In this document: positions 33,601 to 43,442 of the stretch, one piece after another | Layout of the letters: the number at the start of each line of letters is the position of its first letter | Numbering within the stretch: the first letter of the stretch is position 1 | Origin: Collybiopsis luxurians FD-317 M1 | Taxonomy: Eukaryota > Basidiomycota > Agaricomycetes > Agaricales > Omphalotaceae | Length of the DNA stretch: 64,000 bases | Assembly: GCA_000827265.1 (NCBI GenBank) | Contig: KN834795.1 | Coordinates: 279,787 to 343,786 of the forward strand | Direction of reading: 5' to 3' | Made by a program: the position numbers and the translations under genes | Notes under the pieces: model-generated | The model's input: the letters and a program-made list of their open reading frames with translations, nothing else | Databases searched by the model: none | What the model was told of the DNA's origin: nothing

Positions 33601-35426
33601 CAATTCGATTTGATACCACCACTGCCATCAACCTTGCGAGCAGCCAGGAGGTCATTGACCGAAAGCACAACTGCCACTTCAACTGTGTTGCCCTCAGGTG
33701 AGCAGGCAGTACGGGATAAACGAAACCCGTGTTCCCATCCGACCAGCAATTGATTGACAATTGGGGTGAGGTAGTGAGCTAGATTGTCCAGCTCCGGTTC
33801 ACGAGGGCCAGGTATAATGGTCAAGTAAGTGTGCTCGGGCTTGTAACGAAGATTATCGGGTAGATTAAGGTTGACAAGAGATATGATTCCAATAGAATCG
33901 TGATTGCCCCGTTTGCGAGATCTGTTAGGATTGAAAAAGTCAACCTGGATTGCGAACGCAAGTCGAATTTTGCCTTCGTGTTCAATGAAGAGCTTACTGG
34001 GAACAGGTCCCCAGAAGGTTTTCATGAAATCGGCTTCAAAGATATTGATCGAGTGGGTTTGATCTAGGGCAGGCAGGTGAAGAGATGCGAAGGCGTTATC
34101 GCAGGCTTTCAAGCAAATATCCTCGATATCTTTATCGGAGAGTTCTCGTGCAAGGAAATCGGCGAGGGAAGGGACCAAGAAAGGTTTGATAGGTATGAGT
34201 TTGTTGTTGCTGTGCTTGAGTAAAGCTATGCGACAGGGAATCTTTCCATCTTTCTGAATGAGACGATTGGTGCAGTTTGAGGGATATGTGTATGTATCTC
34301 TGATTGGGTCTTGTGTAGGGGGGTGGGGATAGTGACATTCAGGACATATGGCAAAGATAGTCATCTTGCTATCCAAGTGCATACGATTCAGCGCCACATA
34401 AAGAGTATTTGGAAGTTGTTTCCGAATGAAAGCATCACCTGGATGCCAATTCTGTTCTCCATTCTCGTCTTCCACTTTGTGGACAGCCATTACAGAGTCG
34501 ATGACCAAGCTAATGGTGCCAATGATGAAGTCGCATGCATTCCCCGCAAGTCCGATTAAGACATTGCAGATCACACCCACAAGCACGACCAACTGAGCCG
34601 TAACATCCAACTCCTCTATCGGGTTCTCAAAAGCGTAAGCTGGACAGAATCATAGTCAGCAGAGGAGTCAAGTCAGCGAGGATTGAATGAACCTACAACT
34701 CTCAAAATCTTGTGGACCTGCCTCAGGCAATAAGGGCAAAATATTCCCTAAAATCTGCATCTTGACTTCTAAAGTCTGCACAAGTCGCTGAACATAATCC
34801 TTCTTTTCTTGAATAGCAATCTCCGGGCATGGTTTCATTGCAGCCATGGATTTTTCAATGCCATCCAGTTTGCTTTTTGCCTCATTCCACTTCGACCGCA
34901 ATAGGGTGCCGTCGAGTGTCTCTTCATCCCCCCCATTGATTTCCAAATCTCTGGCGACTTCTCTAGCCTGAAGTTCTAGGCTGTGCAAAAGCTCCAGTGT
35001 ATTGCTCATTCTGGAGGAAACTGGCCGCAGCGATGCGGAAGATCTGGCCGGCACGGAAGGTCGCGAGGCTCATCGGCTGAACCGTTGCACTCGAGAAAGA
35101 GCCTCTAGTGCATCTGTACTAGTAACTGGCGCGAATGAATCTGGATGTTCCGAGGAAACATGATGTTGGTGCTCCTCGCGACTATTCCAGAGTTTACTAC
35201 TGATCTGATCTTGGGGGTGTTTCGTTTCTTCAGTCAAAGTAACGGCCATGAGTAGATCACTTAACACATCAAGCTGTTTGTCATCAGACCTGGAAGAGAA
35301 TATGTTCAAAAAGAAGCGTACCTCCGATCTGTCGTCTTGAGATGGATGCCGTTCGGGCTGAGGGGTAATCCGCGGAATCACCCCGCGAGCTCAACGAGAC
35401 ACAGTAATGCGCCTGCGAGGATCCAT

Positions 35427-35846
35427 GGACAATTTAGACAATGCAGAGAAAAGACGTTCTCTGAGGTAGAATATATCCTGTCATCCAGAGAATACATTTA
35501 AGGATCACCGACTGTTGCACCACCAGAAATTCCTCATAGCATACTTATTTGATTTGATATAGCGCTGCCCTTGTAGTATCGTAGCGCTACATGTACAGTC
35601 GCCATGAAGGAATGCAACAGACAATGTCACATAGATGCTCAAGAAACGATTAGAATCTTTCTGGACCTTACGGAGGTAAATAAGACCTTGTTTAAAAATT
35701 GCCTCGACTTAAATGACTTCTTTAGTAGACAAGGACCTCCACAATAGCACATCAGTAGACAACAACCTCCAAAATTGGGAAGTAACCTTGTTATCCTTTG
35801 TATTATAGACCTTAAAACACTTTTTTTTCTGACAGTCAACCCTAAA
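35427..35846. promoter_or_regulatory. Divergent intergenic region of CACTA element
   Basis: 420 bp separate the start codons of Tnp2 (minus) and the plus gene at 35847. It presumably holds both promoters. No clear TATA box was found. The corresponding region in copy 2 is 58417-58741 and is weakly conserved. Confidence 0.4.
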
Positions 35847-36609
35847 ATGGTCATTAACCAACCAATACCCCATCTTGCTAAAGCGAATCCTCCTCCGCCT
35901 CCCTTGATGGTCTTGCTGGCACATAGAGATCTACCCAAAGTCAGGCTGTGCCCATTAATTGGTCACACCAATTTACGGGAAGTAGCCGGCCCTTCAAGAT
36001 CTAGTCAAAAGACTGAGCGGATCCATCCATATACTCGCCCTCCTCATTGTCGTGCAGCCTCTGTTGCTCTTTCTTCTTCATCTGAAAGTAATCCATCCGA
36101 TGATGAGCAACCTGGCCCAACATCTGTTGCTAGGATCAGTCTCGTAACAAAACCAAAAAACGCTAGTCACTTAACCTTAGAGGATATCAGGGAAAAGATG
36201 GGATGGAGTCAAGAAACCTTTGAAAGCTGCAAGGTAAAGTAGCTTTAGCTCTTCCCGTTACTTGAATGGCTTGACTTATTTAGTACTTAGAATTGTTTGG
36301 CTGAGCTTGCTGAACTTTATCTAAAGCCTAAGGCACATAAATATCAGGACAAAAAGAAAATGGAAATAGTAAAGGATTCTGTTCGTTACCTTACCCTTGT
36401 TCTGTCCATCTACCAGCATTGCTCATAAATAACTCTAGATTGTGAAGGAATATCCACCGCTGAAAAATTTCCAGCAATCATGGCCTATCGATATTCTGTT
36501 GATGGGAATTCTAAAGAGACAGAGAGAGAAGGCTGAATCTAGGTCCAGTAGAGTTGATGCCGAGCTTTGCGCTGATCGCAGATCGCCGCTGCACAATGAG
36601 GGCGCTTGA
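35847..36609 (+). CDS. Second CACTA-linked spliced gene, 211 aa
   Basis: Exons 35847-36233, 36291-36368 and 36439-36609 join in phase, giving 211 residues. The N-terminus is Pro-rich (MVINQPIPHLAKANPPPPP), followed by a Ser/Glu/Asp patch, then LTLEDIREKMGWSQETF, which reads like a short helix-turn-helix, then KKKMEIIVKEYPPLKNF and a basic C-terminus. A diverged copy with the same three exons lies at 58742-59460 next to a second Tnp2 copy, so the gene travels with the transposon. By analogy with plant TnpA/TnpD it could be a DNA-binding helper protein, but there is no direct evidence. The stop codon lies inside the palindrome at 36601-36618. No internal stop is seen in this copy. Confidence 0.6.
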
Positions 36610-36618
36610 ATAGGCGCC
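36601..36618. repeat. 18-bp palindrome at CACTA right edge
   Basis: GGCGCTTGAATAGGCGCC has 5-bp arms, GGCGC/GCGCC. It also occurs as GGCGCTTGAATAGGCGCT at 59538-59555 in the second copy, in a stretch where the surrounding sequence is poorly conserved. This suggests a transposase-binding or subterminal site. Confidence 0.55.
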
Positions 36619-36628
36619 AAGTTGTAGC

Positions 36629-37257
36629 GTGCAGTACTCCGCAACCTCCATTTGAATTATTTGTCTTTGCCCAGGCGGCAGGCTGGATACAAAATGGTGC
36701 TCCCTGGATCCTTGTATGGCTACTACATACCACTTAGTTGTTTCATTATGATAACATGTATTTTCCTGATTGTCCACTTTTCGTCTTACAACGCCGAGGC
36801 ACCGGAAGGACAAAAGATGGAGTATTTGGAAACAACAGCAGCCATTTTTTGGTACGACTCCAGTGGGATGGAGACGCACAGATAGCCTCTGCCAGTGGAG
36901 GGGCAAGAGCCTCGCGTAATGGTCAATGGTCACGTCGCTCAGAATTATACTGACTACTGGCGAGTCTCACCTGACCAAGCAATTTTGGAGATGAGATGCT
37001 CAAATTATTACACACAACTCAATTTACTGTTAGTTTCGAAACCTCGTCTACTTCTGCTGCTCCTGTGGTTGCAGCTACTTGTATATATATTACATTATCT
37101 CTTAGTGATGCGTACTTGGGCCTATCATTAGCCAGCTCAAGAGGTCAGTAACTCATACTGCGTCCCGCAAACCTGTACTTATTATGAAGGCGCTCTGAGA
37201 AATTCGGAATCTGACAAATGTCTGCTCAGTTATCGCAATTTCTTAACAGAAGCATCC
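36629..37257. other. No supported gene
   Basis: Overlapping open frames on both strands at 36511-36950 have no splice sites or motifs to choose between them. CpG is retained. Confidence 0.4.
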
Positions 37258-38654
37258 TTACCCATTCTGAATCACAAAAGCTACTGTTGCCACAATCATG
37301 ATGACATGCAGAAATTTTTGAAGATACCCGCATCCTGACACCCTATCCTCCGGTTTCTGTTCTGTATTTTGCTTTGTCCAGATGTAGATGTCATTGCTGT
37401 CATCTATGTTGCCAGATCGAGCTGCCGCTATAGAAGAGCGGCCGTGACATTCAATAGCCTGTTTGATTTTTTTTGTCAGTGCAATCCACAGATCGAATGT
37501 GCAAGAGCCTCACCGTAACAGTTTGAACCCAGCTGTCTGACCCTAAACTAAGTTCATCGACCATCTGCCCACTTCTTCTATCGAAGATATAGACAATACC
37601 GTGATCGCTACCACTGACCACAACTCTGCACTCATCTGCAAATGTAACTTGTCGAGGTCTCCATCCTTTGGTTTCCTTGACAGTGAAAGTCTTAAGGCGT
37701 CCTCCATTGAGACGAAAGAGAGCTATCCCCTGAGATGGATCGTCAATGATATATCGACTCTTAACAACGTCCGCAGCGGCACTTCCTCTGCAATACAGTA
37801 GATTAGACTGGAAGGGAAAGAAATTTTTGCCTTACATCATTCCCACTCCTTCAACCAGACAATGGGAAGTACTGTCAGCATGCAATTCATGTCTAAGATT
37901 AAGATGTTAATGTTTTCTTTCGCATCTTGAAGCTGTCAGACTTACACGGCCCTGTTGTACATGCTGAACACCAAAAGCTTCCTGTCACCGCCTTTCCAAA
38001 ATGCAATATTGATTGGTACTATTTCTTGCATGGCAATCGAGAATAGAACACTGAGGCTCATGTCACCATTTATGGCATAGAGTTGGATGACTCCCGTGCA
38101 ATTGCAGACCCCAAGTTGATTATTTGTGTGATCGAAGGCAATGTCAGTTATCTCGCCGGAGCCAGCAAGTGGCATATCAAACTTTTCCTCGAATTCCTGT
38201 GGAGAGGTAAAATTTGTAGTAAGATTTAGCTGGACTTGAATGAGCATAATGACTAACCACTACATCGGATTTTCCGGGAAGTTGGCGCCAGCAAACTAGA
38301 GAACCAGACTGTGTTCCAAAGAAAACTGCCTCATCAGGGTCATCAGAACAACTGACCCATGTTACTGCAGTAGTTGCTCCCTGAGAGCCAGCTTTACTTG
38401 GAGCACCGAGTTGTTTTCTAGTCGCCAAGTCCCAAATCCGCAGGCCATCAACACCTGTGCTATTGGAACTCTCAACTCAAAGTCATTATAGTTCGCCACT
38501 CACCCCCACTCACCAAAAGGCTACCATCTTCAGTAGCAGAGAGGCAGAGAACCGCTCCAATATGCCCACTCAACTTCCCGGCAAGGCTATACCTGTTCTG
38601 CTTCGAATAACCATCCTGAGAGGAATAAAGATGAAAGGAAGAACGTGCAGCCAT
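37258..38654 (-). CDS. WD40-repeat protein with C-terminal membrane helix
   Basis: Starts at 38654 (MAARSSFHLYSSQDG). The exons give GHIGAVLCLSATEDGSLLVS, GVDGLRIWDLATRKQLG, GTQSGSLVCW, ITDIAFDHTNNQLGVCNCTG, VSGSDHGIVYIFDRRSG and NIDDSNDIYIWTKQ, that is, about six to seven blades of one beta-propeller, with 45-60-bp introns between. The final segment (FLHVIMIVATVAFVI) is a likely membrane helix, so the protein may be tail-anchored. The stop is the TAA at 37258-37260; this TAA also overlaps a possible donor (GGTAAG), so one more exon is possible. WD40 propellers are protein-interaction scaffolds; partners are unknown. Divergent to the gene at 39280. Confidence 0.75.
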
Positions 38655-39279
38655 GGAAGGTAGATGGCTGTGCTCCTATACTTAGAGCCTTCTGGACAAA
38701 TTGGGACTTCGATTTTTGTTAATTAACCTGAGACGATCTGGCTGTGCTTTTTGTTCTTTGGCGCAGCAATCGATTTTTTTCAGATGCTTTTCTATTTTGT
38801 AATAATAATAATAATAATAATATACACGGCGCCGCTGTTTCCAGCAGTGGTCCCATAATGGATGCCGCCATATTTTCTTTACTTGGTCGCCCTATTGTTC
38901 TCCATCTGCATTTTCCATGCGATCTTGTGTTTTTCTCCACATAGCTCAGTACTTCCACGAGTTGGACCACACGTAGCCATTCCTATCGATTGCAAACTAG
39001 CTGCCTATCCAGTCTATCTTCATTGTCTTGTACATTTTGTTCCCGCGCCAAGATTGGCAAGCACATTGTGAACTATTCGCCAATTGTAATAATCCTTGTT
39101 AGTTTTTCTCCTAGTCGAAGCCCTCCTCAACTATCGCTTCCCTCTGAGTTATTGTGCATTCTTGCTCAGGTATGCGATAAGCAATTAGTACTACAAATTG
39201 TGATATTTAAAGGTCCACCCTTTGCACCGCAGCAATATCCAATTATCATCTTTGCGTTGCACAACGATTAATCAAGAAT
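38655..39279. promoter_or_regulatory. Shared divergent promoter region
   Basis: 625 bp between the WD40 start (minus) and the membrane-protein start (plus). It contains an (AAT)n microsatellite at about 38801-38822. No TATA box stands out. Short open frames within it are unsupported. Confidence 0.4.
38801..38822 (+). repeat. (AAT)n microsatellite
   Basis: About seven tandem AAT units in the divergent promoter region between the WD40 and membrane-protein genes. Confidence 0.9.
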
Positions 39280-40525
39280 ATGCTTTCTTTCAACTACAAC
39301 GGAAGGGTAAATTTAATGTCTAAAGTTGCATGATCTGAGGACACTTAACTTCCATTTTTGCAGCGCGTCTTCGGTGCACGAGTTTTACAGCTTGTGTCAG
39401 AAACCATCTTCCAAATTGCGAACTTTTTGTTCCATTGGCCTTTGTTCTCTTTCTGTCTCATTTTGAGCACTTTTGTGCTCAACTATATATCATCCTTCCT
39501 GGTTTCCAATCATCTGATGACATTCTCTGATCCCGCTATTTCTGGCATCTTTCGAGCTGATTCTCCACATTTCCGGATTCCCCTAGGAGTGGAGCCGATG
39601 TTATTCGAACATGCTGCTAACATTGAAAGTGTTGCGGTTGGGTCTCAGTACCAGAATCATAGCGACTTTGGCAGAAAGATTTGGTTCTCACAATCAATCA
39701 AGAAAGCCGAATTGATGATTCTGGATCTAGTCAGGCCCGCCAAGACTAGCTGTTTTTTCCACCAAGAACTGTTTCGTGCATTATTCTACCTCACTCATGA
39801 CAACTGGGCTGACTTTAATTAGTAAATTGTCTGCATAATTTTGGCCAAGATGCACGCAGAGCTGAACAGGACCTTCAAGAACTTACTACTAGAATTGCAG
39901 GTGCCGTAGACCAGTAAGCTTGCTTTCATCAGGCTCTCGATTGCGGTTAATATTTTTTCATAGAATGCTGGCTATCAATCTTTACACTGTACAATCGATT
40001 AACACGATCAGTGCAATGTCGGTTTTAGCTAACATTCTTCCAAACTATCCTCACAAGATGAGGGAGAAAAAAGTCTTCAACACTTTTACGTCTGCGATGA
40101 GTGGTCTTTCATTCATTGTAGAAGATATTACTGTTTTGGCGAACGACCAATTCACCGACCTCGAGATTCTTCAAGGCCACCTGGTGGAGTTACAAGATCT
40201 CATCTCCAGGGAAGGTCTTGCAATCTCTATTGCGAGGTCAAAATTGTGATCCAAACTCTGGACAAGGATTGGAGGAAATTACGATGGACTGAAAAAGTTG
40301 GATGATTGTTTTAAAGTACTTATCCGGATGACCGACTATCGCAAATTGGCACTTGACCAGGTTGTTTTCACTCACCTTGCGCTTCAGTCAGTCATGGAAG
40401 ACATGAAGGAGTTAATCTCTCAGATTTCAGAATCATATATAGCCAAAGATCAAGTTCCTGTGGAAATTTTGGCAAAAGGTGTTGATCTTAGTCTAGATAG
40501 AATGACTTGGAAAATTTCTCTGTAG
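39280..40525 (+). pseudogene. Membrane/coiled-coil protein gene with one premature TGA
   Basis: Exons 39280-39306, 39364-39775, 39823-39913 and 39964-40525 join in frame across introns of 47-57 bp. Residues about 25-60 are strongly hydrophobic (LFSFCLILSTFVLNYISSFL), then comes an extended segment, then long helices (LVELQDLISREGLAISIARS; LALQSVMEDMKELISQISES). I recognise the layout as an Agaricomycete family of unknown role. Translation would end at the TGA at 40247, yet the frame stays open and family-like after it to 40525, so this is most likely a CGA-to-TGA change in an otherwise intact gene. A truncated functional protein or a sequencing error are alternatives. Full length would be 363 residues. 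Confidence 0.65.
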
Positions 40526-40856
40526 TAGCCACAGTGTGTATGCTACTTATCAGTTTCCTTCTTGCGACGGTAAAACTAGCCAATCTTCCCAGTCTTTATT
40601 ATCATAAACATGTTCTGTTTCACTCGTCTTCTTAATCTCAAACCCTTCAGCCTCCGCACCTCCTACATCAACTTCATACAACCTCGGAAACTCTCTCTTC
40701 AAAGACCCCATGATATACATATTGATCTGCTCTAACTTGAGTAAAAAGTCCATCAATCACAAGCTCCACTCTGAGGATATGGGCACAGCCTGAACCAGAA
40801 TCAAGGTCGTCCCATTTGCGGATGGACGTAAGCGAGGAAAAGTCAACAGAGCACCA
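40526..40856. other. Intergenic or decayed 3' part of minus-strand gene
   Basis: Minus frames here (40871-40674 and 40756-40550) look protein-like but do not join to the fragment at 40857-41230 by a clear splice site. Confidence 0.3.
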
Positions 40857-41230
40857 GCAGATCTGTCGCATTCTGGGTCACATTGTTGAAAAAACCAAGA
40901 GCCATATTCGGTCGGGCTGTCAAAGTCATACCCGTCTCCGTGAAAGCTGATGCTTGGTAATCTCCAGGGCCAAAACTACCTTCGAAAAGATCACCGCCAG
41001 TTACACATCCGGTAGATGGATCAAGGTCCATGGTCACCTCGAAACTACTTTGCAGGCCATCATCGATGAGGTCCACAGTTGAGAGCTATTGGCTGGGAAG
41101 GTATAACAATGCAGGGCCGTTCGACAAGTAGTTGTAAGCTCTACTGAATGTTGGAGATAAGTTCAATGCAGGCAATGTGACGTCTTCCGGAGATCCTAGT
41201 ATAGCCTGGTCAACTTGACTCAACAATGAC
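40857..41230 (-). pseudogene. Unknown protein fragment
   Basis: A minus frame from about 41230 reads VDQAILGSPEDVTLPALN, NYLSNGPALLYLP, a TAG near 41088, then LIDDGLQSSFEVTMDLDPST and AFTETGMTLTARPNMALGFF. It looks like a piece of a secreted or enzyme-like protein, but I cannot name the family. Truncated on both sides. The 41231-41653 stretch to the gypsy A LTR has no supported gene. Confidence 0.35.
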
Positions 41231-41653
41231 TATACCGTCGGGGAGAAGCTTTCTAGGGACTACATGGTTTTGAAATGTGTAAGTAAATTGGTAAAAATTG
41301 CTACAATCCTTCATGAACGGGTAGGGCGACAAGGCTCATTAGGTGCCTCAAACCTAAATAGAATTATCAGTATATTTGAACAAGGTTCTGCCGGGTGGCT
41401 CACTCTCGATAGATTCCCGCTACCTCTTTAGGGTAGAGGGTTTTGCGCATACCTCTGTCCGTAACCATGGCAAAATTGGCCCAGTTGCGTGACTACATGT
41501 GATAAATCACATTTCCTCTATGCTCTGCCATCTCCTTCCAGCATTCGGCTGTTCACTACATTTCTTCCTCCATTCACCATGCTTTTCATTATTGTCAACA
41601 ACTTCCCTGCTACTTACCACATAGTCACACAACTTCCCTGCTCCGTTGCATTG

Positions 41654-42153
41654 TGTTAGGAGTATGCAAATTGGATCAGCCAATGGAACCGGAAGGATAT
41701 TGGCCAATTCAAATTGTGGACTATTGATGCTGTTATTAATAATGTCCTCACTATGGTCGTGAGTCCAAATGAACAAGGGTAAGAAAGACTTCAGATGTAG
41801 TTTGAAGTAATAGAATCGAGTCAGAGCCAGAACAGAGCCAAGAGACAATAGTAGAGAATCCAAGTTGATTTTGAAACTGAAGTACTGTACACTAGTATAC
41901 CAATTATATATCTAAGTACCTAGTTACTGAGTACAATAAGAAGACAAAAGTAATTGTTTTTATAACTAACCGATTGGACCAATAAGTATCTGATACAATA
42001 TCTATTGTAATCTTTGTATTTAGTAGTGAAGCATAATTGTCAAAGAAAAACAAAAGAAAAGAATAGAAGAATATTAACTCCTAAAACTGAGGATTATCAG
42101 ATCAAATTGGGTTGGGGCCGATCCAGCTAGTCCTAGAATGTATGATCATAACA
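41654..42153 (-). repeat. Gypsy A 3' LTR, 500 bp
   Basis: TGTTAGGAGTATG..GATCATAACA in plus-strand reading. It differs from the other LTR mainly at CpG-derived sites and by holding an extra ~59 bp (about 41733-41791). Confidence 0.9.
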
Positions 42154-42167
42154 GTATCCCCCTCTTA
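42154..42167 (-). other. Polypurine tract of gypsy A
   Basis: On the minus strand, TAAGAGGGGGATAC directly precedes the 3' LTR, the expected place of the plus-strand primer. Confidence 0.6.
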
Positions 42168-42321
42168 GGCTTTTGCCCTCAAAAGCCTTTAGTACATTGG
42201 TGATTTGGATGTTAACTGAGTGCAGGGTCATTTGTGGTCCATGTGTTGCAGAGTGTGATAGAATGTGATAGAAATGACAAATTCTCCATTTGGTTGCTTG
42301 TCACCCTTTGGTCGGCTGCCC

Positions 42322-42328
42322 TATAAAA
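42322..42328 (+). promoter_or_regulatory. TATA box of the antisense gene
   Basis: TATAAAA lies 64 bp upstream of the ATG at 42392, with a C/T-rich run (cttctgccatctgtcct) between, as in many fungal promoters. It points toward the antisense gene, not toward gag-pol. Confidence 0.55.
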
Positions 42329-42391
42329 TGACCAAGTTCAACTGCCCAGTCCCTCAAAATTTTCTAAGTCCCACTTCTGCCATCTGTCCTC

Positions 42392-43259
42392 ATGTCTACC
42401 ACTGCAACCAAAGAACAAACTGAGGAGGAACATATTTAGGAAGAAATTGACTGGCTAGCTGCCAAAGAGGAGCTGGAGATGGAGAGAGCTCAGATCTGCC
42501 AGGAATCCATTGCTCTTTGAAGGTTGAAGCTAGAGGAAGCAAAATGGGCAGCAGAGGAGGAGCAGAAGAGGAAGAAGGAAGAGGAACAATGAAAAGCGGA
42601 AGCCGAGGCAAAAGCTGAGCAAGAAAGAAAAGCGGAAGCTGCGCAGATAGCTGAGGAAGAAAAGAGGAAGAAAAAACAGGAAGAAGCGGTTGAGGCTGAG
42701 AAAGAGGCCCAAAGAAGGAAAAGGGAAGAAGCAGCAGTACGACAGCAGCAGTCAGGGCAAATGGTAAGCCCCACTGTTCCCTATTCTTTTCTTTTTTCTT
42801 GTTTATTAACTTCTTTGTTAGGCCAGCAGTACAGAAGCAGGACCGAGCACAGAGCCAGAGAAGTGAAGGAAAAAGAAGAAGGATGAGGGAAAGGCAAAGG
42901 CAAAGGAGGTCAAGGAGGTCAAGGAAGAGGAGGAGGATGAGGAAGAACCGAGTCGGCTGAAAAAGAAGCGGCGAATAGAAAAATCAGTGAGTCCTCATTG
43001 TTAATTACTTTATTTTTCTAACTTGTCCTAGGGAATGGGAGGAGATCCGGATGACGACGGTCCCGGGGGTGATTGGCACTGGGTGAAGACTGAGGAGGAG
43101 GTACCATCCAAGATGGTGGAGGTATTGGAAGAGCTCAAGGAGCTTGGAAGGGAATCGGCTGAGATGTGGGAAGAGGTTCAGAAAATGACAGAGCAGCAGA
43201 AGAGAATGAATGCCCAACTCAAGGTGTTCTTAGTGGAACAGAAGGGTGAGGAGAAATAG
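42392..43259 (+). pseudogene. Antisense spliced coiled-coil gene inside gypsy A
   Basis: Three exons: 42392-42764, about 42823-42986 and about 43032-43259, with GT-AG introns of 58 and about 45 bp. The product is a charged coiled coil (EEEKRKKKQEEAVEAEKEAQ), a Lys/Glu-rich basic region (RLKKKRRIEKS, nuclear-signal-like), then GMGGDPDDDGPGGDWHW and a C-terminal helix (VEVLEELKELGRESAEMWEE). It is broken by stops near 42437, 42517, 42590 and 42865, three of them TGA at likely CGA. It sits between the chromodomain end and the 3' LTR, on the strand opposite gag-pol, with its own TATA box. I have the impression that similar antisense frames accompany other mushroom gypsy elements, but I could not check. 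Role unknown; a regulator of the element or a DNA-binding tether are possibilities. Confidence 0.65.
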
Positions 43260-43442
43260 GAGGAACAGACCGATCAGTATTGGCCATAGTTTCCTGAATT
43301 GTACATAGATAGAAAAAAATTTCTTGTAGAAAATTTTGAGTGAAAATCAATTAAGAAAAGAAAAGAAAAGAATAAAATGAAAAGTAAAAAGAAATACAAA
43401 AAGAACTGATCAACTGAAGTTGGTTAAAAGTTAAGAAAATTT

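Larger units (their letters stand above)
30655..35426 (-). pseudogene. CACTA Tnp2-type transposase, split by insertion
   Basis: Minus-strand exons start at the ATG at 35426. Early exons are acidic and helical with short introns. The block at 34610-33604 carries LDVTAQLVVLVGVICNVLIG, a CPEC...C...C zinc-like cluster, QVDFFNP, IIPGPREPELDNLAHYL and SVNDLLAARK. After the insertion follow CTRCKLHGRDSVYHTDFGNW (32740), WSKLRRLPYWD, VDSMHAILEGLIHYH, and further exons at 31947-31414 (WCFPFEQLIGTLQKI) and from about 31400 to the stop near 30655. These are the hallmarks of basidiomycete Tnp2 proteins, which cut and join CACTA elements. Breaks: the 856-bp element at 32745-33600, a TGA at 35391 (CGA in the second copy) and a TGA near 31357. 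Apart from these it is long and well kept. Confidence 0.85.
27545..36628. mobile_element. CACTA-type DNA transposon, approximate limits
   Basis: Groups the plus accessory gene, the minus Tnp2 gene and the plus gene at 35847. The right limit is set by comparison with the second copy at 57.5-59.55 kb: similarity runs through the palindrome GGCGCTTGAATAGGCGCC (36601-36618) and fades by about 36628. The left limit is a guess, because the second copy does not reach that far. I did not find CACTA-like terminal repeats with a 3-bp duplication around the whole unit. Confidence 0.45.

Noticed and set aside
36511..36950. Overlapping frames on both strands downstream of the CACTA element
   Set aside because: No splice sites, motif or family support on either strand.
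42396..42774. Minus-strand Ser/Phe/Leu-rich frames
   Set aside because: They are mirror frames of the Glu/Lys/Ala-rich antisense gene on the plus strand.
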